From Algoriphagus terrigena DSM 22685 (GTDB lineage Bacteria; Bacteroidota; Bacteroidia; Cytophagales; Cyclobacteriaceae): DNA of 64,000 bases. Position numbers and translations under genes: made by a program. The DNA is taken from contig NZ_AUBW01000006.1 in the NCBI RefSeq assembly GCF_000429445.1, positions 213,392 through 277,391 on the forward strand, given 5' to 3'. The notes below the pieces were generated by a model. That model did no database searches. It was not told the DNA's origin and worked only from the letters and a program-made list of their open reading frames with translations. Of this stretch, positions 24,343 to 36,353 are shown in pieces. Numbering within the stretch: position 1 is the first letter of the stretch; each line of letters opens with the position of its first letter.

Positions 24343-25443
24343 ATGAAAGCGCTTTCCTATACACTCCTGATTCTATTTTCGGCTCTTCTGATCTCATGCG
24401 GTGAAAACGGCAAAGGCAGCTTCCTCGAAAATCAGAAACCGAAGGCTCGGGGATCAATCGGAGAGATTGTACTGGCCATTGACTCCACCAAATGGGCCGG
24501 GCCTGTTGGAGATGAGCTGCGGGAGATCTTTGAAGCAGACATACCGGGAATGCTCCGATCTGAGAGTATCTTCAAGGTACACCGTGTTGACCCTCGTGCC
24601 ATGACGAGAATGCTGAAGATGTATACCAATCTGATCTACGTGACCACATTCGACGACAAAAAAGGCGGCAGTCAAGTGATCAATGCGCAGTTTACAAAGG
24701 AATCCAAAGATAAGGCCGCTGCAGATCCGAGCCTCTATTCGTTGAGAATGGAAGACGAATTCGCAAGCGGTCAGGAAGTCCTCTACCTCTTTGGCAATAC
24801 AGAAGAAGAACTGATTGCCAATCTCCGGAAGAACAAGGAAAGACTTCGAAACCTATTTGAAGTACGGGAACGCGGCAGATTGGAGAAGCCTCTTTTCGCC
24901 AGAAAAAACTCCCAAGCGGAACACGATGCGAGAGAAAATCTGGGGATTGAAATCCAAGCTCCTGCATCCTATCAAGTCGCTAAGTTGTCCGATGACTTCC
25001 TTTGGATGAGGTCCCCCTCGCCCACTGAGAACCGCCCGGACATCAGTATCTTTTTCTATGAAACAGACTATACTTCCGAGGAGCAGACGTTTCCTGCAAA
25101 CATCCTGAGCCTCAGAGATTCAGTCGCAGGCAAGCATATCTTTGGAGATCCAGAGGACCCAAACTCCTTCATGGTAAGCGAAAAACAAATCCCGCCTGCT
25201 TTCCGAAACATGGTGATTAATGATAATTTTACCGTCGAAATGAGAGGCACCTGGAAAACCAACAACATCAGCATGGGGGGGACTTACCTAGGATATTTGA
25301 TGGTGGATCAGGCCAAAGGCAAACTGTATTACATGGAAGGTTTTGTCTACTACCCCAATGAATTACACCGGGATGCACTTCGCGAGATCCAGACCATCTT
25401 GCTGAATACCAATGTAAGCTGGAAAGAAAGCCAGGGTGCCTGA
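24343..25443 (+). CDS. DUF4837 lipoprotein
   Basis: The ATG at 24343 gives MKALSYTLLILFSALLISCG, a clean lipoprotein signal with Cys19; a longer frame with a GTG start adds 12 residues and spoils the signal. The mature protein (about 347 residues) matches DUF4837, a Bacteroidetes-only family: GSIGEIVLAIDSTKWAGPVG, a long middle with many charged residues, and GTWKTNNISMGGTYLGYLMVD near the end. Function unknown; it is expected on the periplasmic side of a membrane. It lies 15 bases before maeB, at the head of the maeB-ruvA-sprA series. Confidence 0.82.
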   Translation: MKALSYTLLILFSALLISCGENGKGSFLENQKPKARGSIGEIVLAIDSTKWAGPVGDELREIFEADIPGMLRSESIFKVHRVDPRAMTRMLKMYTNLIYVTTFDDKKGGSQVINAQFTKESKDKAAADPSLYSLRMEDEFASGQEVLYLFGNTEEELIANLRKNKERLRNLFEVRERGRLEKPLFARKNSQAEHDARENLGIEIQAPASYQVAKLSDDFLWMRSPSPTENRPDISIFFYETDYTSEEQTFPANILSLRDSVAGKHIFGDPEDPNSFMVSEKQIPPAFRNMVINDNFTVEMRGTWKTNNISMGGTYLGYLMVDQAKGKLYYMEGFVYYPNELHRDALREIQTILLNTNVSWKESQGA

Positions 25444-25458
25444 CCTATACTCCCAAAT

Positions 25459-27732
25459 ATGACAATCAAAATCCGAAAGGAAGACGCCTTAAATTATCAT
25501 AGCCAAGGCTCACCCGGGAAAATCGAAGTAATTCCAACCAAGCCAGTTTCCAGTCAGATCGACCTTGCACTCGCCTACTCTCCCGGAGTGGCTGAGCCCT
25601 GCAAGGAAATCGCCCTTGATCCCGAAAACAGCTACAAATACACCGCAAAAGGCAACCTGGTAGCGGTAATCTCCAATGGAACTGCCGTCTTGGGTCTCGG
25701 CGACATCGGACCGGCAGCTTCCAAACCGGTGATGGAAGGCAAGGGAGTACTTTTCAAAAAATTTGCTGGAATCGACGTCTTCGATCTGGAAGTCGACGAA
25801 AAAGATCCAAAAAAACTGATCCAGATTATCAAGTCCCTAGAGCCTACTTTTGGCGGGATAAATCTGGAAGACATCAAAGCTCCCGAATGCTTCGAAATCG
25901 AGCAGACGCTGAAGCAGGAGATGAATATCCCCGTGATGCACGACGATCAGCACGGCACCGCGATCATCTCAGGCGCTGCACTGATGAATGCGCTGGAGAT
26001 CGTGGGAAAGAAAATCGGTGACATCAAACTCGTCGTGAGCGGAGCCGGAGCTGCGGCCATTTCCTGTCTGAGATTCTATGTCAGCCTGGGCGTAAACATT
26101 GAAAACGTCATCGTTTGTGACAAGGACGGCGTAATCCGTACTGACAGACCGGATCTTTCTGACATTCATCGGGAATTTGCGACCACCAAGGACATTCACC
26201 ATATCCGTGAGGCTTTGCCGGGAGCGGACGTGTTTTTGGGTCTTTCAGCCGGAAATATCATCTCTCAGGACATGATTCTGTCGATGGCGCCCGACCCCAT
26301 TGTTTTTGCGCTGGCAAACCCGGATCCTGAGATAAACTATGATTTGGCAATAGCCACCCGGGCAGATGTGATCATGGCCACCGGCCGATCCGATCACCCG
26401 AATCAGGTGAACAACGTCTTGGGATTTCCCTACATTTTCAGAGGAGCTTTGGACGTAAGGGCCACGGTGATCAACGAAGAGATGAAACTGGCTGTCGCGC
26501 ATGCGATCGCCAAGCTTGCCAAAGATCCCGTTCCGGAGATAGTCAACAAAGCATACGGTGACTCCAACCTTGCTTTTGGAAGATTTTACCTGATTCCAAA
26601 ACCAGTCGACCCAAGGCTAATCACCACTATCGCCCCCGCCGTAGCCAAAGCTGCCATCGCGTCTGGAGTCGCCAAAAAGACTATTGAAGACTGGGATGCC
26701 TACGAACTGGAACTTCAAAAGCGAATCGGAATCGATCAGCGCCTGATGTCCATCGTCATCGGCAGAGCCAAAAAAGATCCAAAGCGGGTCGTATTTGGAG
26801 AAGCAGATAATTTAAAAATCCTCAAGGCGTCACAGATTCTGCGGGACGAAAAAATTGCTATCCCAATCTTGCTGGGTAACCGTGAAAGAATCCTTGAGCT
26901 TATCGAAAACAACGCACTCGATCTGAAACAGGTGACGATCATCGATCCGGTAGAGGAACTTGCGACGGTGGAGAAATTTGCCAAAATCCTGTACAAAAAG
27001 CGTCAGCGCAAAGGCATGACGATCTTCGATGCAAAACGACTGGTCAGAGAACGGAATTATTTCGGCGCGCTGATGGTCGAGACAGGTTCGGCGGATGCCT
27101 TTATCTCGGGCCTGACGCGGGATTATCCAAAGACAATCCTTCCCTCACTCCATACTATCGGGGTCAAAGAAGGTGTAAATCGTGTCGCGGGGATGTATAT
27201 CATGAATACTCCAAAAGGCCCGTATTTCCTGGCCGATGCCACAGTCAATGTCAACCCTACTGCGGAAGAACTCTGCGAAATCATCGGCCTGACAGCCAAC
27301 GCCGTGAAGTTTTTCAACATGGAACCCAAGATCGCGCTGCTGTCCTACTCCAACTTTGGCTCCGCCCAGGGAGAAATCCCAGCTAAGATGGCCAAAGCGA
27401 CTGCGCTGGCCCAAGCCAAATACCCGGACATCATCATCGAAGGAGAAATGCAGGCCAATGTCGCGCTCAATCAGGAGATCCAGCGGGAGATTTATCCTTT
27501 CTCCAAACTGGCCAAAAATGCGGTCAACACCTTGATCTTCCCCGATCTTGCGTCCAGCAACATTGCTTACAAACTGCTCGCTGAACTTGGCAATGCAGAA
27601 GCCATCGGTCCGATCCTGCTAGGCATGAACAAACCGGTTCATATCCTACAATTGGGCAGTTCGATCCGCGAAATCGTCAATATGGTCGCCATCGCAGTGG
27701 TGGACGCTCAATCTTCGGATGGAGCCCTATGA
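25459..27732 (+). CDS. maeB: NADP-dependent malic enzyme with C-terminal phosphotransacetylase-like domain
   Basis: MaeB decarboxylates malate to pyruvate with NADP. The malic part (about 1-425) shows [57 protein letters not shown] and the nucleotide loop [20 protein letters not shown]. The part from about 430 to 757 is a phosphate-acetyltransferase-like domain ([48 protein letters not shown]), which in MaeB proteins is regulatory, binding acetyl-CoA rather than transferring acetyl groups. Length is typical for the fusion. Its stop overlaps the ruvA start in an ATGA. Confidence 0.94.
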   Translation: MTIKIRKEDALNYHSQGSPGKIEVIPTKPVSSQIDLALAYSPGVAEPCKEIALDPENSYKYTAKGNLVAVISNGTAVLGLGDIGPAASKPVMEGKGVLFKKFAGIDVFDLEVDEKDPKKLIQIIKSLEPTFGGINLEDIKAPECFEIEQTLKQEMNIPVMHDDQHGTAIISGAALMNALEIVGKKIGDIKLVVSGAGAAAISCLRFYVSLGVNIENVIVCDKDGVIRTDRPDLSDIHREFATTKDIHHIREALPGADVFLGLSAGNIISQDMILSMAPDPIVFALANPDPEINYDLAIATRADVIMATGRSDHPNQVNNVLGFPYIFRGALDVRATVINEEMKLAVAHAIAKLAKDPVPEIVNKAYGDSNLAFGRFYLIPKPVDPRLITTIAPAVAKAAIASGVAKKTIEDWDAYELELQKRIGIDQRLMSIVIGRAKKDPKRVVFGEADNLKILKASQILRDEKIAIPILLGNRERILELIENNALDLKQVTIIDPVEELATVEKFAKILYKKRQRKGMTIFDAKRLVRERNYFGALMVETGSADAFISGLTRDYPKTILPSLHTIGVKEGVNRVAGMYIMNTPKGPYFLADATVNVNPTAEELCEIIGLTANAVKFFNMEPKIALLSYSNFGSAQGEIPAKMAKATALAQAKYPDIIIEGEMQANVALNQEIQREIYPFSKLAKNAVNTLIFPDLASSNIAYKLLAELGNAEAIGPILLGMNKPVHILQLGSSIREIVNMVAIAVVDAQSSDGAL

Positions 27733-28325
27733 TCGCCTATCTGAGTGGCAAACTTGCCTTCAAAGACCCGACCTATGTCATCATCGATGTGGGCGGGGTC
27801 GGCTATCAAGTGAAAATATCGCTGCAGACCTACAGCAAAATCAAAGATGAGGAGCAAATCAGGCTCCTGACCTTTTTGCATATCAAGGAGGACGCGCATA
27901 CACTCTACGGATTCAAAGAAGAGTCCGAAAAGAAACTGTTCCTTTTGCTCATCTCCATCAACGGGGTCGGACCAAATACCGGATTGATGATCTTGTCCTC
28001 CCTGAGCACCGAAGAGATCGAGCATGCGATCTTGTCCGGCGACGTAGCTACCATCCAAGCCGTCAAAGGCATCGGTGTCAAGACCGCCCAGCGGATCATC
28101 TTGGAACTGAAAGACAAGGTCGGAAAACAGGGTAACGGCGAGACTACAACGCCGCTCGGATTTCTTAAAACCAGCAATAAAATCCGCGAGGAAGCGTTAC
28201 AGGCGCTTATTACTCTGGGATTTCCAAAGGCTGTGGCAGAGAAGAATATCACGCTGGTGCTTAAAAAAACCGATGGAGAAATTTCCTTAGAAGATTTAAT
28301 TAAAGCATCTTTAAAGACACTTTAA
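27729..28325 (+). CDS. ruvA: Holliday junction branch migration protein RuvA
   Basis: RuvA binds four-way DNA junctions and loads the RuvB motor. The 198-residue protein has the N-terminal OB fold ([28 protein letters not shown]), two helix-hairpin-helix motifs (LLISINGVGPNTGLMILSS and IQAVKGIGVKTAQRIILELKDK) and the C-terminal three-helix RuvB-binding domain (REEALQALITLGFPKAVAEK). ruvB and ruvC are not in the window. The start is coupled to maeB by a four-base overlap, and sprA begins 12 bases after its stop. Confidence 0.95.
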   Translation: MIAYLSGKLAFKDPTYVIIDVGGVGYQVKISLQTYSKIKDEEQIRLLTFLHIKEDAHTLYGFKEESEKKLFLLLISINGVGPNTGLMILSSLSTEEIEHAILSGDVATIQAVKGIGVKTAQRIILELKDKVGKQGNGETTTPLGFLKTSNKIREEALQALITLGFPKAVAEKNITLVLKKTDGEISLEDLIKASLKTL

Positions 28326-28337
28326 TTTGAAGCTGGA

Positions 28338-31300
28338 TTGAACTTTCAGGAGTTACTGACTTTCTACAGAAGCGAATTTAGAAGTCACGGGCCTGTTTTT
28401 ATTTTCCTGTTGGGCTGTCTACTAGCAATTTCGCCGCTCAATGCCCAAACAGTTGCAGTTGATAGTACCCAATCCCGTATCGATTCCCTAAATACTCGCA
28501 GATTGTCTCCCTCATTTTTGCTTTGGCAAAACATGAGAACCAATCCATTAAACCCCAACCGAAATCCGTTTTTAAAGCCAAAATCCCCTTTTCTCCCAAG
28601 TCCTCCCGTCGAGCAATCGGTCAAAGTCCTGATCGACTCCACTCTCCGGTACAACATCGTCGATCAGATCGACAGCACCCGGGTGGGAAACGAGCAAGAA
28701 TACGATTTTGAGCAATTTTCCCAGCTTCAGGAGTACCGCGTGCGCCAAGACTACTGGAGATCCCGAGCCAGGGGAATGGACGGCGAAAGTGCTGTGGAAG
28801 GTAGGAGTCTGATCCCGCCACTTACCGTCAGCCCGTCGTTTGATCGAATATTCGGCGGCAACGAGATCAACATCGTCCCAACTGGATACGTTAACCTGGA
28901 TTTTGGGGCCATCTTTCGGAGGATAGACAATCCCACACTTCCGATTCGTCAGCAACAAAACGGAGGATTTAATTTTGATCAGCAAATCCAGATGGCCGTC
29001 AATGGCTCTTTGGGTCAAAAGATGAAGATCTCCGCCAACTTTGACTCCAACAATTCCTTTGATTTTCAGAATCAGCTCAAGGTCGAATACGATGGTTTTG
29101 AAGAAGACATCCTTCAATCCGTCGAGATCGGCAATGTGAGTATGCCGATTCAAAACAGGCTGATTCAAGGGGCGCAAAATCTCTTTGGGGTGAAAACACA
29201 GCTAAGGTTTGGCAAATTGAATATCACCGCGGTCGCTTCTACCCAACGGGGTCGAAGAGACAACCTGGTGATCGATGCCAATGGCCAGGGCAGGTCGTTT
29301 GACATCCAAGCTTCGGAATATGACGAAAACAGGCACTTTTTCATCGGCCACTTTTTCCGGGACAACTACGAAAGGTGGCTTAGAGGACTGCCTCAGGTGC
29401 TTTCCGGCGTCACGGTCACCCGTATTGAGGTATACATCATGAATCGCGCGACCAATACCGAGACGCTGAGAAATTTCGCCGCCTTCATGGATTTGGGCGA
29501 AGGTCGGGTGATCTATAATCCAACCAACCCAAACATCGGCCCCGGAAATGCGGGAGCTCCGGCTGGAAACAGCGCAAACTTACTGTACTCCAACATCTCA
29601 AATAATCCCTCGTTCAGGCCATTTGATACAGGATCCAGAGCTATGGAGTCGAGCTTGGGAATCAGAAAAGGGGTGGATTTTGAGCAGATCAACGGAGCCA
29701 GAAAGCTGAATCCAACCGAATACTTTTTCAATCCCCAGCTCGGTTATGTTTCTCTTTTCCGAAGACTTCAAAACGACGAAGTGCTTGCAGTATCCTACGA
29801 ATACACCTACAATGGCCAGGTTTATAAAGTGGGAGAACTGACAGAAGACTATCAAGCAAGAGCTGAGGATGAGCTCATTTTCCTGAAAATGCTCCGACCG
29901 ACACGCATCAATCCCAGGATCCCGACTTGGGATTTGATGATGAAAAACGTGTACAGCCTCAACGCAAGCCAGATCATGAGAGAAGGCTTCCAACTCCAGG
30001 TGATCTACCGCGATGACCGGACTGGCTTGGACAATCCCTCCCTGCTGGAAGGTGCGAATGTCCAGGACAAGCCGCTGATCCGGCTCACAGGACTGGATAA
30101 TCTCAATCCGCAGAATGACCCTGCGCCGGACGGAAACTTTGACTTTATCGAAGGACTCACGATGCTCTCTGACAGAGGTTTGCTCATCTTTCCCGTCCTG
30201 GAGCCTTTCGGATCGAATCTTGAAAAAAACTTCCTCCCGCAAGAAATTGTCCTCAAGGACAAATACGTCTACGATACTCTCTACCGCACGACTCAAGCAG
30301 ATGCTGAGCTTGTCACGCGACTCAACAAATATTTCATCAAAGGGAGATTGACCGCGGGCTCGGCCAGTGAAATCCAGCTCCCGGGACTGAATATCGCTCC
30401 AGGATCTGTCGTCGTCCAAGCAGGAAATATTCCGTTGACCGAGGGAGTCGACTACACCATCGACTACAATGTAGGGCGCTTGGTGATCATCAACGACGCG
30501 ATCCTCCAATCAGGCAAACAGATCAATGTCAGCTTCGAAAAGGCTGATCTGGTTTCCTTCCAAACCCGGAGTCTCATCGGCACACGACTGGACTACCTCG
30601 TCAGCAAAAAGCTGAACATCGGAGGTACGTTCATGTACCTGAACGAGCGACCAAATGTGACCCGGATCGCAACTGGAAATGAAACCCTTAAAAACAGTCT
30701 CTGGGGATTGGATGTCAACTTCAATGACGAGTCCCGGTGGCTGACCAAGCTTGCCGATGCCTTGCCTTTTACCGACACGAAGGAAAAGTCCCTCGTCCAG
30801 TTCAACGCCGAGTTTGCTCACCTGATCCCGGGAACTTCCAATACTGTAGACGGCGATCCGGCTTCTTACATCGATGATTTTGAAGCGGCTGTCACGCCAT
30901 TTTACCTCGGCGCTGCGGCCAACCAAAACTGGAAACTTTCATCTACTCCAAAGACCCCTACCAATCGCTTTGACCTGAGCGGTCAGACGGAAGACAATCT
31001 TGGAAGCGCTTACCGAAGAGCGAGACTGGCCTGGTACAACATCGACAATATTTTCTACCGGGATGGCGGCGCAGGAGTTCCGACTAACATTACACCTGCG
31101 GATCGACAAAATCATTATGTCAGAGCAATACGCCCGCAAGAAATTTTCAAAAATCAAGATCGCGAAGTGATCGTGGTTCCCCAGCCGCTCTTCGAAATGG
31201 CCTACTTCCCGAGTGAGCGGGGAATGTTCAATTACAATCCAAACCTGGATGCTGACGGCCTCCTACCCAACCCACGACTGAACTATGGTGGGGTTACGCG

Positions 31301-34300
31301 GGCGATCACGACTGAGGTTGACTTTGACCGAACCAACATCGAATACATCGAATTTTGGTTATTAGATCCTTTTATCCCGGGGGAAAACGGAAAAGTGCTG
31401 GACGGAATTTTCAACGAAAACAATACAACTGGCGGCAAGCTGTTGATAAATCTTGGAGACATCTCCGAAGATGTGATGAAAGACGGCACACATGCTTTCG
31501 AAAATGGGCTTCCGGCTGACGGTGATCCGTCCGAGACCGGCCAAAACGAATGGGGAAGACTCACCCGGGAGCAGTTTCTGATCCCGGCTTTTGACAACTC
31601 TGAGTCCTCTCGAGCAAATCAGGATGTCGGTCTGGATGGGCTGAAAAATGAGGACGAGCAGAACTATTTCCAAAGTAGATTCCTGGATCGTCTTAACGTA
31701 TCTGCCGACGCGAGAAATACCATCACACAAGACGTCTCGGCAGATGCTTTTCAATATTATCTGGACGAAAAATTTGACGAAGCCGACATCAAAATACTGG
31801 AGAGGTACAAGAAATTCAATGGAATGGAAGGCAATACGCCAGTCTCTGCCAACGAGAATCTCGACTATACGCCCTCCGGAGGCAATATCCCCGACAACGA
31901 GGATCTGAATACCGACAACACCATCAACGAGCTCGAAAACTACTACGAATACGAGATTGACCTACGCCCAGGAGAGATGAACGTCGGTGAAAATCACATC
32001 GTGGATAAGGTCACCAACTCTGAAGGGGGCCAGGAAGTGAGTTGGTATCTGTTTCGGATTCCAGTGCGCCAGCCTGATCGGGTGGAGGGCGAAATCACCG
32101 GCTTCAAGTCGATCCGTTGGATGCGGACGTATCTGACAGACTTCGAACAACCCGTCGTGTTGCGTATGGCCGAGTTTAGGATGGTGGGTAGCCAGTGGCG
32201 GATTTTCCAAGAATCGCTATACGAAAAAGGGTTTTCGGAAATTCCCGAGCCGGACGTCTCTAACATGGTAGTGGATGTGGTCAACATTGAGCAAAACTCG
32301 CAGGGTAACGACAAGCAAAGCCCCTACGTCTTGCCTCCTGGCATCAACCGGGACCGGGACAATACCTCTACTGTCGAGCGGCGTCTCAACGAGCAATCGC
32401 TCCGGCTATGTATCGAGGATTTGGCGGCAAAAGACGGCCGTGGCGTTTTTAAAAACGTGAATCAAGATCTGGTGCAATACGAGCGAATCAAGATGTTTTT
32501 CCACGCCAACAGTGCCGATGTCCAAGATGGAGAGGTATCTGCCTTCCTGAGATTGGGCACGGACTACACCGACAACTACTACGAAATCGAAATTCCGCTC
32601 CTGATCTCCCCGCTAGGTACCAATGACCAAAGAGCTGTTTGGCCTCTGGAAAACGAGCTTGATATCGCCATCCAGGAAATCGTCGGCGTAAAAGTAGATC
32701 GCGACAACAGCCAATCGCCGCTCAATCTCCCGTTTTCCCAGAATATCAGACAGTACAAAGTGACCGTGGTCGGTCGACCCGAGTTGAGCATGGTGCAGAG
32801 TATGATGATTGGGGTGAAAAATCCTGGGACTGGGGTCGGTTCATCCAAGTCAATCTGTATTTGGGCCAACGAACTCCGTGTGACGGGCTTCACCAAAAGC
32901 AACGGCTGGGCGGCCAATGCATTCTTAAACACCAAAATCGCCGACGTCGCGGTTGTCTCGGCTTCGATCCGACACAATTCCATTGGCTTTGGAGGATTGG
33001 AAACCAAGCTTTCGCAACGGGCCCGTCAAGCCACGACGCAATATGACATCTCCACCAACGTAGAGATCAACAAGTTGCTCCCCGAGGCGCTGGGCGTGAG
33101 TATACCGATGTATTTCTCGGTAGAAAACTCCAATACCAAGCCGGAATATGACCCGCTTAACCCCGACGTGCCGTTCGAAGTGGCTTTGGGGAAATATGAA
33201 ACCAACGCGGAACGGGATGCCTATCGAGATATCGCCTTGGATCAACTCAACCGCCGAAATCTGAGTTTTAATAACGTACGGAAAATCAAACGAAATCCGG
33301 ATTCGCCAAACCGAATCTATAACTTCTCCAATTTTGCGTTCTCTTATGCCGTCGGTTCGGTCACCCAAACCAACGCGCAGATTCAGAGCTACAACTTCAA
33401 AACCAACCGGGGAAACATCACCTATAACTTTCAGCCCAAGGAGTGGCGAATTGCCCCTTTCCAAAATAAGGAAGGCATGACCTCTCCCTACCTGCGTTTG
33501 TTGAAGGATTTCAATCTAAACCTCGCTCCGACAAACCTGCTGGCGCGGCTGGATGTGGACAGGAGATTCCTGAGATCACAGTATCGCAGTGGTGATCTAA
33601 GCACGACGGGGGTGGATCCTTTATTTCAAAAGTCATTCTTCATGAATCGCTCCTTCAACATCAACTGGGATCTTTCCAACAGTCTGAGAGTAGACTTCGC
33701 GACACGTGCCAGCGCGATTGTGGATGAACCAGAAGGGGATTTGGATACGGAAGCCAAGCGCGATTCAGTGAAATACAACGCCTGGCGATTTGGTCGCACG
33801 ACCAACTATAACCACACCCTTTCTGTCAATTACTCCATTCCGCTGGCGAAGCTGCCGGTGACCGATTGGATCCAAACAGACTACAAATACATCGCTTCCT
33901 ATACTTGGCAAACGGGTACCGTCGGCCAAAAAGACAGCTTGGGAAACGTCATCTTCAATACAAGGGATCAGAGCTTGACCGGCAAATTTGACATGCTCAA
34001 GCTGTACAACAAGAATAAAAAGCTCGCTGCTCTCAACGCGCCAAAACGGCCGCCAATTCCCGGAAGAACCACCACGACTGCCGAGGACACCATCGGGACG
34101 CCATTCAGCAATCACCTGATGAAATTCCTGATGATGACCAAAGAGATCACCTTCTTCTACGGTGTGCTCGAAGGGACATTTATGCCCGGCTACATGCCAA
34201 ACACCGGACTGCTGGGGATGGACAAAGCTTGGGACAATCCAAGCTGGGCATTCGTCTTTGGTAGCCAAAATCCAAACCTGCGATACACTCTTGCCCAAAA

Positions 34301-35471
34301 CGGAGAGGTGGCGCCCAGTACCGAACTCACCCAGACGTTCAAGCAAAACCGAGCGATGACCCTCAGATTGAACGGAATTCTGGAGCCTATCCGTGATTTT
34401 AGAATCACGCTAGAAGCTCGAAAACGCGAAATCGGAGACTATCAGGAAATCTTCCGAAACTCCCTGGACAATCCAGGAGAGTATCAAAGTCTTAGCCCTA
34501 ACAGGCTTAGCTCCTACTCCATCACGACCATCATGCTGGGGACTTCGTTCAGTAAAGATGACTCTCAAAACAACTCTCCACTGTTCACCAACCTTGAAAA
34601 CTACCGGTCAATCATCAAGTCAAGGCTCGACGCAAGCTCGGAAGTCCCGGGGGAATATGGCCTGAACGGCCAAGACGTATTGATCCCATCCTTCTTGGCA
34701 GCTTATTTGGGAAAAGACCCGAATGAGGTCAAACTCAATCCTTTTCCAAAGACACCCCTACCCAACTGGAGATTTGACTACCGGGGCCTTTCCCGACTGA
34801 AAGGACTGAGTGACATCTTCAGCAGCATCAATCTGACCCACGGCTACACCTCAACCTACGACGTCAGCAACTTCTCTAACTCCCTTCAATATCAGCAGGG
34901 GCTTGAACTCTTCAACTCACTTCAGCAAATGCAACGGCCGGATATATCGAACGATGACGGCCTATTTATCCCCATCTACATCTTGAACGAAGTCGTGCTG
35001 ACAGAGCGTTTTGGTCCGCTGATCGGGCTCGATTTGATGACCAAATCACGACTGAACGTCGTAGTCAATTACAACAGGGAGCGGATTTTGGGAATGAACT
35101 TCTCCAACTCCCAGGTGACTGAGCAAAAAAGCAGTGACTTCGGACTGACATTGGCCTACACCAAAGCTGGTGTGAAGGTTCCCTTTAAGATTCAGGGAAG
35201 TCAGAAAGTATTGAAAAATGACCTGCAGCTACGTCTTGACTCCAAGGTAGTCGACGTCCGTCAGGTACAGCGAAAGATAGAAGAGGGAAGCACCATCACC
35301 AACGGTAACCTCAACATTCAACTGAGGCCGACCGTAGGCTATGTCATCAATCAAAACCTAAATCTAACGCTGTACTTTGAGCGAACGATCAACGAACCTC
35401 GAGTGACCACAGCTTACCGAAGATCCTCCACTGCTTTTGGCGGACAATTGAGATTTAATTTATCTCAATAG
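28338..35471 (+). CDS. sprA: SprA, type IX secretion system outer-membrane translocon
   Basis: SprA (Sov in Porphyromonas) is the very large outer-membrane barrel through which type IX cargo leaves the cell; PorV caps the exit side. The 2377-residue length fits the family, as do the proline-rich N-terminal [17 protein letters not shown] segment, repeated beta-strand patterns such as [20 protein letters not shown] and the C-terminal [12 protein letters not shown] signal peptide ([20 protein letters not shown]) is clear. The only start codon that covers it is TTG at 28338: the ruvA stop is in frame 15 bases upstream and there is no ATG. It is preceded by maeB-ruvA and followed by gcvH with its own promoter. 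Confidence 0.95.
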   Translation: MNFQELLTFYRSEFRSHGPVFIFLLGCLLAISPLNAQTVAVDSTQSRIDSLNTRRLSPSFLLWQNMRTNPLNPNRNPFLKPKSPFLPSPPVEQSVKVLIDSTLRYNIVDQIDSTRVGNEQEYDFEQFSQLQEYRVRQDYWRSRARGMDGESAVEGRSLIPPLTVSPSFDRIFGGNEINIVPTGYVNLDFGAIFRRIDNPTLPIRQQQNGGFNFDQQIQMAVNGSLGQKMKISANFDSNNSFDFQNQLKVEYDGFEEDILQSVEIGNVSMPIQNRLIQGAQNLFGVKTQLRFGKLNITAVASTQRGRRDNLVIDANGQGRSFDIQASEYDENRHFFIGHFFRDNYERWLRGLPQVLSGVTVTRIEVYIMNRATNTETLRNFAAFMDLGEGRVIYNPTNPNIGPGNAGAPAGNSANLLYSNISNNPSFRPFDTGSRAMESSLGIRKGVDFEQINGARKLNPTEYFFNPQLGYVSLFRRLQNDEVLAVSYEYTYNGQVYKVGELTEDYQARAEDELIFLKMLRPTRINPRIPTWDLMMKNVYSLNASQIMREGFQLQVIYRDDRTGLDNPSLLEGANVQDKPLIRLTGLDNLNPQNDPAPDGNFDFIEGLTMLSDRGLLIFPVLEPFGSNLEKNFLPQEIVLKDKYVYDTLYRTTQADAELVTRLNKYFIKGRLTAGSASEIQLPGLNIAPGSVVVQAGNIPLTEGVDYTIDYNVGRLVIINDAILQSGKQINVSFEKADLVSFQTRSLIGTRLDYLVSKKLNIGGTFMYLNERPNVTRIATGNETLKNSLWGLDVNFNDESRWLTKLADALPFTDTKEKSLVQFNAEFAHLIPGTSNTVDGDPASYIDDFEAAVTPFYLGAAANQNWKLSSTPKTPTNRFDLSGQTEDNLGSAYRRARLAWYNIDNIFYRDGGAGVPTNITPADRQNHYVRAIRPQEIFKNQDREVIVVPQPLFEMAYFPSERGMFNYNPNLDADGLLPNPRLNYGGVTRAITTEVDFDRTNIEYIEFWLLDPFIPGENGKVLDGIFNENNTTGGKLLINLGDISEDVMKDGTHAFENGLPADGDPSETGQNEWGRLTREQFLIPAFDNSESSRANQDVGLDGLKNEDEQNYFQSRFLDRLNVSADARNTITQDVSADAFQYYLDEKFDEADIKILERYKKFNGMEGNTPVSANENLDYTPSGGNIPDNEDLNTDNTINELENYYEYEIDLRPGEMNVGENHIVDKVTNSEGGQEVSWYLFRIPVRQPDRVEGEITGFKSIRWMRTYLTDFEQPVVLRMAEFRMVGSQWRIFQESLYEKGFSEIPEPDVSNMVVDVVNIEQNSQGNDKQSPYVLPPGINRDRDNTSTVERRLNEQSLRLCIEDLAAKDGRGVFKNVNQDLVQYERIKMFFHANSADVQDGEVSAFLRLGTDYTDNYYEIEIPLLISPLGTNDQRAVWPLENELDIAIQEIVGVKVDRDNSQSPLNLPFSQNIRQYKVTVVGRPELSMVQSMMIGVKNPGTGVGSSKSICIWANELRVTGFTKSNGWAANAFLNTKIADVAVVSASIRHNSIGFGGLETKLSQRARQATTQYDISTNVEINKLLPEALGVSIPMYFSVENSNTKPEYDPLNPDVPFEVALGKYETNAERDAYRDIALDQLNRRNLSFNNVRKIKRNPDSPNRIYNFSNFAFSYAVGSVTQTNAQIQSYNFKTNRGNITYNFQPKEWRIAPFQNKEGMTSPYLRLLKDFNLNLAPTNLLARLDVDRRFLRSQYRSGDLSTTGVDPLFQKSFFMNRSFNINWDLSNSLRVDFATRASAIVDEPEGDLDTEAKRDSVKYNAWRFGRTTNYNHTLSVNYSIPLAKLPVTDWIQTDYKYIASYTWQTGTVGQKDSLGNVIFNTRDQSLTGKFDMLKLYNKNKKLAALNAPKRPPIPGRTTTTAEDTIGTPFSNHLMKFLMMTKEITFFYGVLEGTFMPGYMPNTGLLGMDKAWDNPSWAFVFGSQNPNLRYTLAQNGEVAPSTELTQTFKQNRAMTLRLNGILEPIRDFRITLEARKREIGDYQEIFRNSLDNPGEYQSLSPNRLSSYSITTIMLGTSFSKDDSQNNSPLFTNLENYRSIIKSRLDASSEVPGEYGLNGQDVLIPSFLAAYLGKDPNEVKLNPFPKTPLPNWRFDYRGLSRLKGLSDIFSSINLTHGYTSTYDVSNFSNSLQYQQGLELFNSLQQMQRPDISNDDGLFIPIYILNEVVLTERFGPLIGLDLMTKSRLNVVVNYNRERILGMNFSNSQVTEQKSSDFGLTLAYTKAGVKVPFKIQGSQKVLKNDLQLRLDSKVVDVRQVQRKIEEGSTITNGNLNIQLRPTVGYVINQNLNLTLYFERTINEPRVTTAYRRSSTAFGGQLRFNLSQ

Positions 35472-35472
35472 A

Positions 35473-35503
35473 TTTCAATCTCGCCCGATTCCTTTTAATT
35501 TTG
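35473..35503 (+). promoter_or_regulatory. Bacteroidetes-type promoter of gcvH
   Basis: TTTC at 35473-35476, 19 bases, then TAATTTTG at 35496-35503. One mismatch in the -33 box. The gcvH ATG at 35527 lies 23 bases downstream. The -33 box lies two bases after the sprA stop codon. Confidence 0.5.
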
Positions 35504-35526
35504 GCCATTCTAAAAACGAACAAATT

Positions 35527-35904
35527 ATGAATTTTCCACAAGAACTGAAGTACACCAAGGATCACGAATGGGTTAAGATCGAAGGTGACATCGCGACCAT
35601 TGGTGTAACCGAATTCGCCCAGAAAGAATTGGGAGATATCGTCTATGTAGAAGTAGAAACTGTGGGCGACACGATCGAAGCTGGTGAAGTATTTGGTACT
35701 GTGGAAGCTGTCAAAACAGTGTCAGACCTATTTATGCCGCTGACCGGAGAAATCCTCGAATTCAACGAAGAGTTAGAATCCGCTCCTGAGTTGGTCAATG
35801 AATCTCCTTACGGAACTGGTTGGATGGTCAAAGTGAAGATCGTTGGCGATCTTCCAGAAGATCTACTGGATGCGGCGGAATACGCGGAATTGGTTGGAGC
35901 ATAA
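35527..35904 (+). CDS. gcvH: Glycine cleavage system H protein
   Basis: GcvH carries the lipoyl arm that shuttles the methylamine group between the P, T and L proteins. The 125-residue protein shows [39 protein letters not shown] and the lipoylation site Lys63 in [15 protein letters not shown], ending with [13 protein letters not shown]. Codon use is biased toward abundant codons (GAA, GGT, GTA), suggesting good expression. A promoter sits upstream. The VanZ-like gene follows after ten bases. The other glycine cleavage genes are not in the window. Confidence 0.95.
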   Translation: MNFPQELKYTKDHEWVKIEGDIATIGVTEFAQKELGDIVYVEVETVGDTIEAGEVFGTVEAVKTVSDLFMPLTGEILEFNEELESAPELVNESPYGTGWMVKVKIVGDLPEDLLDAAEYAELVGA

Positions 35905-35914
35905 TCTCTGAGTT

Positions 35915-36286
35915 TTGCGATTGATTCTTGCGATTTCCTGGTTGGTTTTATTGGCATTTGCCATGCTGACTCCGGGAACCAAGCTACCTGAAGTTGACCT
36001 GTTTGACTTCCAAGACAAAGCAGTTCACTTGATTTCATTTTTCGTTCAAAGCTATCTATGGAGCGGCATCGGAATCAAGAGGGATCAGGTATCAGCCAAG
36101 AACACTGCCATCTGGCGTAATTTCGTCCTTTTCGGGGTCCTCGCCGGGATAATTTTAGAATCTCTCCAACAATTTATCCCGTTTCGTTCGTTTGAATTAA
36201 TGGACATGATAGTCAATGTACTAGGTGCAGGAATCGGAGTGTTGATCTATTTAAAATGGCCGTCCGTTAAATACATTTTGGAATAA
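35915..36286 (+). CDS. VanZ-family membrane protein
   Basis: The 123-residue protein has four predicted membrane segments (LILAISWLVLLAFAML; AVHLISFFVQSYLWSGIGI; FVLFGVLAGIILESLQQFI; MDMIVNVLGAGIGVLIYL). VanZ-family landmarks are DKAVHLISFF and LESLQQFIPFRSFELMDMIVN. The family is named after a teicoplanin-resistance protein, but most members have unknown function. Translation probably starts at TTG (35915 or 35921), as no ATG precedes the first helix. It follows gcvH by ten bases, so it is likely a passenger on that transcript. Confidence 0.82.
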   Translation: MRLILAISWLVLLAFAMLTPGTKLPEVDLFDFQDKAVHLISFFVQSYLWSGIGIKRDQVSAKNTAIWRNFVLFGVLAGIILESLQQFIPFRSFELMDMIVNVLGAGIGVLIYLKWPSVKYILE

Positions 36287-36353
36287 TCTCCAATAATTCT
36301 TACACTTGTTATTCAGATTTCGAAAAGATTAACCTGTAAAAACCAATTTCACC

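Noticed and set aside
26736..27414. Minus-strand frames opposite maeB
   Set aside because: Antisense shadows of a clearly recognised enzyme, without motifs of their own.
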